Positions 51,990 to 56,702 of a stretch of 56,702 nt of DNA are shown here, piece after piece (position 1 is the first letter of the stretch; each line of letters opens with the position of its first letter). The translations under genes were made by a program, and so were the position numbers. The notes beneath the pieces were generated by a model, which saw only the letters and a list, made by a program, of their open reading frames with translations, was not told where the DNA came from and did not search any database. This DNA comes from Acinetobacter lwoffii (GTDB lineage: Bacteria; Pseudomonadota; Gammaproteobacteria; Pseudomonadales; Moraxellaceae), in NCBI RefSeq assembly GCF_024129355.1, contig NZ_JAMXXP010000018.1:1-56702 (forward strand), given 5' to 3'.

Positions 51990-54971
51990 ATGAGCGTATC
52001 GGAAATTAGACCGATTGCCATTGAGGATGAACTTAAAAGCTCATATCTCGATTATGCGATGAGCGTGATTGTGTCACGTGCATTGCCCGATGTACGAGAT
52101 GGTTTAAAACCTGTTCATCGTCGTGTGCTTTTCGCAATGCACGAATTAGGCAATGACTATAACAAAGCTTATAAAAAGTCTGCACGTGTAGTCGGTGACG
52201 TGATCGGTAAATATCACCCGCATGGTGATTATGCCGTATACGAAACCATTGTACGTATGGCGCAAGATTTCAGCTTGCGTTACCAATTGGTTGATGGTCA
52301 AGGTAACTTCGGTTCGGTCGATGGCGATAGCGCAGCAGCCATGCGTTATACCGAAGTGCGTATGCGTAAACTGACCCACGAACTGTTAGCGGATCTTGAA
52401 AAAGATACCGTCGAGTGGGAAGACAACTACGATGGCTCTGAGCGTATTCCTCAGGTGATGCCCACCCGTGTACCGAACTTATTGGTTAATGGTGTAACCG
52501 GTATTGCGGTGGGTATGGCGACCAATATGGCGCCGCATAACATGACTGAAGTTGTGAATGCGTGTCTGGCCTATGCCAATGATCCCCAGATCAGCATCGA
52601 AGGGTTGATGGAACACATTTCTGGTCCGGACTTCCCGACAGGCGGTATTATTTACGGTAAATCGGGCATCGTGGATGCCTACCGTACAGGTAAAGGCCGT
52701 TTACACATCCGTGGCAAGTATCACTTCGAAGAAGATCCGAAGAATGGCCGTACCACGATCGTGTTTACGGAAATTCCATATCAGGTCAATAAAGCAAAAA
52801 CCATTGAACGTATTGCTGAACTGGTTAAAGAGAAAAAACTGGAAGGTATTTCCGAGCTGCGTGACGAGTCTGACAAAGACGGTATGCGTATCGCGATTGA
52901 CTTGAAACGTGGCGAAAACGCCGAAGTGATCGTGAACAACCTGTTCCAGAATACGCAACTTGAAAACTCTTTCAGCATCAACATGGTCTGCCTGGACAAT
53001 GGCCAGCCTAAACTGATGAACCTGAAAGATATTATTGCAGCGTTTATCCGTCACCGTCAGGAAGTAGTCACGCGTCGTACCATGTTCGAATTACGCAAAG
53101 CGCGTGAACGTGGTCATATCTTGGAAGGTTTAACCGTTGCTCTGGCGAATATTGATGCCATCATCGAAACCATCAAAAGTTCTGCAAACCCGGCTGAAGC
53201 GCGTGAGCGTTTGCAGGCAGGTGAGTGGGCAGGTGGCGGTGTATTGGCATTGCTAGAAAAAGCTGGCTCAGTTTCTGTACGTCCGGATGAGATTGAAGGT
53301 GAAGACCCAAGTCGTCCGTTTGGTCTGGATGGCGATATTTATCGTCTGTCACCAACCCAAGTCAATGCGATTATGGAACTGCGTCTGCATCGTTTAACCG
53401 GTCTTGAACAAGACAAGTTACATGCTGAATATAGTGAAATTCTGGCGCAAATTGCTGAACTGACTGCAATTTTAAATGACTTTAATCTGTTGATGAATGT
53501 GATTCGCGAAGAGCTTGCGTTAATTCTGCAGCAATATGGCGATGCACGTAAAACGTCGATAGTTGAATCACGTATCGATTTCTCTCGTGAAGATCTGATT
53601 CCTGAAGAGCAAATGGTGCTGACGGTTTCAAAAACAGGCTATGCGAAAACTCAACCATTGTCTGATTACGCCGCACAGCGTCGTGGTGGCCGTGGCAAGT
53701 CTGCGACCAGCATGAAAGAAGACGATTACATTCAACATCTGATTGTGACGTCAAGTCATGCGACAGTACTTTGCTTTACCAACGTTGGTAAGGTCTATCG
53801 TCTGAAAGTGTATGAAGTGCCACAAGCCTCACGTGGTGCCAAAGGTCGCCCAATGGTGAACTTGTTGCCGCTGGATGAAAACGAGACCATTACCGCGATC
53901 TTGCCGGTGATCGATGCGCCGAAGAAATTCAAAGAACGTCTGGCTGACTTCAAGGCATTTGTCAAAGCCAATGCAGCGCAGTTGCAAGCCAATGAAGTGA
54001 TCAATGCTCATTTTGCCGAGCTTGAAGCAGCGCTGACAGAATCTGAAGATGGTGCGGATGATATTTCTGATGCATTGCGTATTCAATTGAAACAGTTGGG
54101 CTTGGAGCTTTCTGCAACAGATCTTGATGATGACATCATCAATGACTTTGCTCAGCAGGCTGAAGCGGTACGTAAAAACTTCTATGTGTTTATGGCGACT
54201 GAATACGGTACGATTAAACGTGTAGAGCTTGAACAGTTCTCGAATGTTCGTTCAAACGGTTTACGTGCGATTGAGCTGAATGGCGATGATACCCTCATCG
54301 GTGTAGCGATTACTGACGGTGAACAGCAAATCATGTTGTTCTCGAATGAAGGTAAAGCTATTCGCTTCGCAGAGACGGATGTACGTTCAATGGGGCGTTC
54401 TGCCAAAGGTGTACGCGGTATGCGCGTGACCATTGGTGCAGCTGCACAGCTAGAAGAAAATGACGAAACTGAGATCGAGTCTGATGACGAAGATGGTTCA
54501 GATTCAGCATTGATTAGCCGAATCGTATCACTGGTGGTTGTACCTGAAACTGGCGAAGTACTGTGTGCATCTGAAAATGGTTATGGTAAACGTACTCCAG
54601 TAGACGACTTCCCGACCAAGAAACGTGGCGGTAAGGGCGTGATTGCGATCAAGACCTCTGAACGTAATGGTCAATTAGTGGGCGCTGTTGCCATTGATGC
54701 GTCTAAAGAACTGATGCTGATTTCAGATGGCGGTACGCTGGTTCGTACCCGTGCATCTGAAGTGGCGCAAACTGGTCGTAACGCACAGGGTGTTCGTCTG
54801 ATCCGCTTAGGTAATGAGGAATTGCTGGTCGGTGTGGTTTCAATCGAAGCTGTTGAAGAAGATGAGTTTGTTGAAGCGATTGAAAGCGAAGACGCTTTAG
54901 TGGCAGAAACAGATTCAGCAGCTGAAACTGAGCAAGTTGAAAAAGATGGTGAAAATTCAGTAGAAGAATAA
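51990..54971 (+). CDS. gyrA: DNA gyrase subunit A, Tyr81 variant with C-terminal insert
   Basis: GyrA is the breakage-reunion subunit of gyrase, which introduces negative supercoils. The protein has 993 residues, against 875 in E. coli and, from memory, about 900 in A. baumannii. The catalytic Tyr120 lies in AAAMRYTE. The quinolone-resistance region reads [19 protein letters not shown]: residue 81 (E. coli 83) is Tyr where Ser is usual, and residue 85 (E. coli 87) is Glu, normal for Acinetobacter. The GyrA-box QRRGGRGK near residue 560 is intact. Between two blades of the C-terminal beta-pinwheel lies an insert of about 89 residues (642-730). A short acidic insert (about 818-841) and a strongly acidic tail (about 955-993) follow. 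The frame is open throughout. Confidence 0.98.
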   Translation: MSVSEIRPIAIEDELKSSYLDYAMSVIVSRALPDVRDGLKPVHRRVLFAMHELGNDYNKAYKKSARVVGDVIGKYHPHGDYAVYETIVRMAQDFSLRYQLVDGQGNFGSVDGDSAAAMRYTEVRMRKLTHELLADLEKDTVEWEDNYDGSERIPQVMPTRVPNLLVNGVTGIAVGMATNMAPHNMTEVVNACLAYANDPQISIEGLMEHISGPDFPTGGIIYGKSGIVDAYRTGKGRLHIRGKYHFEEDPKNGRTTIVFTEIPYQVNKAKTIERIAELVKEKKLEGISELRDESDKDGMRIAIDLKRGENAEVIVNNLFQNTQLENSFSINMVCLDNGQPKLMNLKDIIAAFIRHRQEVVTRRTMFELRKARERGHILEGLTVALANIDAIIETIKSSANPAEARERLQAGEWAGGGVLALLEKAGSVSVRPDEIEGEDPSRPFGLDGDIYRLSPTQVNAIMELRLHRLTGLEQDKLHAEYSEILAQIAELTAILNDFNLLMNVIREELALILQQYGDARKTSIVESRIDFSREDLIPEEQMVLTVSKTGYAKTQPLSDYAAQRRGGRGKSATSMKEDDYIQHLIVTSSHATVLCFTNVGKVYRLKVYEVPQASRGAKGRPMVNLLPLDENETITAILPVIDAPKKFKERLADFKAFVKANAAQLQANEVINAHFAELEAALTESEDGADDISDALRIQLKQLGLELSATDLDDDIINDFAQQAEAVRKNFYVFMATEYGTIKRVELEQFSNVRSNGLRAIELNGDDTLIGVAITDGEQQIMLFSNEGKAIRFAETDVRSMGRSAKGVRGMRVTIGAAAQLEENDETEIESDDEDGSDSALISRIVSLVVVPETGEVLCASENGYGKRTPVDDFPTKKRGGKGVIAIKTSERNGQLVGAVAIDASKELMLISDGGTLVRTRASEVAQTGRNAQGVRLIRLGNEELLVGVVSIEAVEEDEFVEAIESEDALVAETDSAAETEQVEKDGENSVEE

Positions 54972-54984
54972 GTTTTTTACTGAT

Positions 54985-55010
54985 AAAAAGGGCGCTTCGG
55001 CGTCCTTTTT
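54985..55010 (+). terminator. Terminator of gyrA
   Basis: The stem AAAAAGGGCGC/GCGTCCTTTTT (one wobble) is closed by a stable TTCG loop, 14 bases after the stop. Confidence 0.92.
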
Positions 55011-55039
55011 TATAAACCTTGACCGCATAAGGGTAAGCG

Positions 55040-55465
55040 ATGAAAACCAAATTAATGTTGTTAGCAGCAGCGGTTGCATTGAGTGGCTGTAATTCAATGG
55101 ACAATATTCCGAATCCGAGTCCTGAACAGGAAAAGGCGGCACAGCTAGCCTATGAGGATTTGCGTGACGGGAAATATGAGGAATTTCTGGATCAGTTAGA
55201 ACCGCAGTTGCAAACCCAGTTTAAGGATAATGAAAAGCTGATGAAACGCTTTTCACGTTCAATTCCTCAAGGTGAATACAAGTCTAAGACTTTAATGACC
55301 AAAGAGATTGAAGAAGCAACCAATCAGCCTGGACAATATAAGGTTAGCTATGAAATTGCCTATCCGGAGAATCTGGTTCAGTATGATGTGAGTTTTGACA
55401 AGCCGAATGGTAGCAACAAGATTCGTAATTTCAATATTCAGGTCTTTGGCGAGTCGAATAAATAA
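55040..55465 (+). CDS. Small lipoprotein, function unknown
   Basis: A 141-residue predicted lipoprotein. The signal MKTKLMLLAAAVALSGC has a clear lipobox (LSGC, Cys17). Residue 18 is Asn, not Asp, so outer-membrane sorting is expected. The mature part begins with a Pro/Ser-rich linker, followed by a DUF3887/NTF2-like pattern: AAQLAYEDLRDGKYEEFLDQLEPQLQTQF helices, then strands (GQYKVSYEIAYPENLVQYDVSF). The domain assignment is tentative. It follows gyrA after a terminator and is convergent with the ABC permease genes. Confidence 0.8.
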   Translation: MKTKLMLLAAAVALSGCNSMDNIPNPSPEQEKAAQLAYEDLRDGKYEEFLDQLEPQLQTQFKDNEKLMKRFSRSIPQGEYKSKTLMTKEIEEATNQPGQYKVSYEIAYPENLVQYDVSFDKPNGSNKIRNFNIQVFGESNK

Positions 55466-55492
55466 GTGGAATAGGAGCATTGCTATAATGTT

Positions 55493-56593
55493 CTATCTGC
55501 TTTGATGACCAGAAATTAAACGTCGATAAGCCAAGAAAAAGCACATGCTGCCGATCATTCCAAGATAGAGCAGTTTAGGTAAGACCAGTGTTGTAGGCAC
55601 ACCCATTTGATTGAGTTGAATAAACATCTGCACAATTTGGGTAGAGGGCAGGATTTCGCCAACGACTTGCATCCAGATAGGCATGGCTGCATGCGGCCAG
55701 GCAGCACCAGATAAAAAGAACAGCGGAATGGAAGTAAACACAATTACATGACCCGCACGTTCTGGCAGATCCAGAAAACTGGCAAATAGACAGGTCATGC
55801 CAATTATCGTGTAGATAAAAACCGGAACAGCCAGTAGCATTCCAAGCAGGTTGCCACCGCGCGGATAATCAAATAGCCAGAAGCTAAAGCCGAATAAATA
55901 GAAACATCCCAGACAGCCAATGGTGAAGACCGCTAAACACATTCCAATCAACGCATTTGTATTTAATTCTACTTTTCTTTCCCGATATACTAAAATCAGC
56001 ATACTCAAACCCAAAAGAATGGTTTGGTGGATAATTAAAGGTGCAACCGCAGGAAAGACATAACTGCCATAGCCGGACAGCGGATTAAATAAAGGAATTT
56101 GATGCACTGAAATAGCAGGTGAAAAATCCGAGACCTTGCTAAAGCGTTCAGTATAGTCTGCCAAAGTTTGCTCAACTGATGTAGCTAAGCCCAGACCAAT
56201 TTGTTTGGTCACTAAAAAGTTGGCAGTGCTTAAATACAGTCCAATTCCGCCTGTTTCACCATGCCTTAAGCTTTGCGATAAATTGTCCGGTAGTAACAAG
56301 ATACCATCGGCTTTTTGAGATTCAACCCATTGTTTGGCTTCGGCAAAATTGCCGGTAATCGCCTGAATTTCGACATTGGGGCTTTGTGCCACCTGACCAA
56401 TAATACGGGTGCTTAAGCTACTTTGTTCTTCATCGACAATAATAATCGGTAAGGCTTCAGCCTGCTGTGCCTGATAAGCGGTTGGATAAAAAAAGCTGTA
56501 AAACAAGACGGATAGAATCAGCGTGGTAAAGATCGTGCCGTGACTGACGATATCTTTAAAGCTTTGTAGATAGTAAAACCAAAGGGATTTCAT
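55493..56593 (-). CDS. ABC-2 type transporter permease
   Basis: A 366-residue inner-membrane permease of the ABC-2 family (YhhJ/YbhR-like). One N-terminal membrane helix (about residues 18-38) is followed by a large extracytoplasmic domain (about 40-170; IIIVDEEQSSLSTRIIGQVAQSP is typical) and five C-terminal helices (about 175-360). Such permeases work with an ATPase and a HlyD-type adaptor to export drugs or other compounds. Its ATG overlaps the TGA of an upstream gene (ATGA), and that gene also ends like a permease, so this is a heterodimeric permease operon cut by the window edge. The ATPase gene is presumably beyond the edge. Confidence 0.9.
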   Translation of the reverse strand: MKSLWFYYLQSFKDIVSHGTIFTTLILSVLFYSFFYPTAYQAQQAEALPIIIVDEEQSSLSTRIIGQVAQSPNVEIQAITGNFAEAKQWVESQKADGILLLPDNLSQSLRHGETGGIGLYLSTANFLVTKQIGLGLATSVEQTLADYTERFSKVSDFSPAISVHQIPLFNPLSGYGSYVFPAVAPLIIHQTILLGLSMLILVYRERKVELNTNALIGMCLAVFTIGCLGCFYLFGFSFWLFDYPRGGNLLGMLLAVPVFIYTIIGMTCLFASFLDLPERAGHVIVFTSIPLFFLSGAAWPHAAMPIWMQVVGEILPSTQIVQMFIQLNQMGVPTTLVLPKLLYLGMIGSMCFFLAYRRLISGHQSR

Positions 56594-56702
56594 GGTGTTG
56601 CTCCTTTGGCGATTTTTTTAAGAAACAGATAAGCCAGCAGAGCGTAGACTAGGGCATAGATCAGCAGCATTAATCCAGCTTGCAGTGAAATATGCAATGG
56701 AC
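56590..56702 (-). CDS. C-terminal end of an upstream ABC-type permease (partial)
   Basis: An open frame enters from beyond base 56702 and stops at TGA 56590-56592, overlapping the next ATG. The visible 36 or so residues read PLHISLQAGLMLLIYALVYA followed by LLAYLFLKKIAKGATP, a membrane helix with a basic cytoplasmic end. This is typical of the last helix of an ABC-2 permease. It is probably the partner of the downstream permease. Identity beyond that cannot be judged. Confidence 0.7.
   Translation of the reverse strand, partial: PLHISLQAGLMLLIYALVYALLAYLFLKKIAKGATP

Noticed and set aside
1..56702. CRISPR array
   Set aside because: No set of short direct repeats with regular unique spacers was seen. 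The only repeated units are the two tRNA genes, the BIME-like pair and the RND paralogues.

Overview
The window reads as core chromosome of a gamma-proteobacterium of the family Moraxellaceae, most likely an Acinetobacter species outside or distant from A. baumannii. This rests on the moderately AT-rich sequence, the Pseudomonas/Acinetobacter-type long isocitrate lyase (533 aa), the GyrA sequence, the DUF3649-PepSY-DUF3325 iron operon and gene content such as two lytic transglycosylases flanking ttcA. No phage, insertion sequence, CRISPR array or integron was seen. Genes are densely packed and most transcription units end in clear intrinsic terminators.

Layout: 0-5 kb holds a CNNM/CorC membrane protein, a LysR regulator and isocitrate lyase (glyoxylate shunt). 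5-11.5 kb holds two tandem, paralogous RND efflux permeases without adaptor or outer-membrane genes. 11.6-19 kb holds mgtE, a DUF4112 protein, htpX, a lytic transglycosylase, an AT-rich intergenic region with clustered DnaA-box-like sites, ttcA, an SCP2-domain protein and an MltF-like transglycosylase. 19.2-26.3 kb holds greB, two identical tRNA-Ser(UGA) genes, pdxB-epmA (overlapping), cca and the NADP malic enzyme maeB. 26.3-33.5 kb holds a PAS-GGDEF-EAL protein, rsmE, and an ahcY-metF methyl-cycle pair headed by an S-adenosylhomocysteine riboswitch, followed by a Sel1-repeat protein.

33.5-36 kb is a Fur-box-controlled DUF3649-PepSY-DUF3325 operon. 36-42.5 kb holds a Tim44-domain protein, radA, a small unknown gene, and divergent alanine/glycine (agcS-type) and D-alanine/D-serine/glycine (cycA) transporters. 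42.5-46.6 kb is the lptM-lysA-dapF cluster followed by an alpha/beta hydrolase and xerC. 46.8-51.7 kb holds an unknown protein, a divergent Lrp/LysE pair, etfBA and an unknown membrane protein. 52-56.7 kb holds gyrA, a small lipoprotein and one complete plus one partial ABC-2 permease.

Functional threads: carbon use from acetate/fatty acids (aceA, maeB, etfBA), methyl-cycle control (riboswitch, ahcY, metF), lysine/peptidoglycan precursor supply (lysA, dapF, transglycosylases), envelope quality control (htpX, lptM) and efflux. The most consequential single observation is GyrA: codon 81 (E. coli 83) encodes Tyr rather than the usual Ser, a fluoroquinolone-resistance position, and the C-terminal domain carries a roughly 89-residue insert. 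I found no convincing wholly new multi-gene system; the best leads for something undescribed are the GyrA insert, the DnaA-box cluster, the orphan RND pair and a hairpin that both terminates maeB and covers the cca ribosome-binding site.
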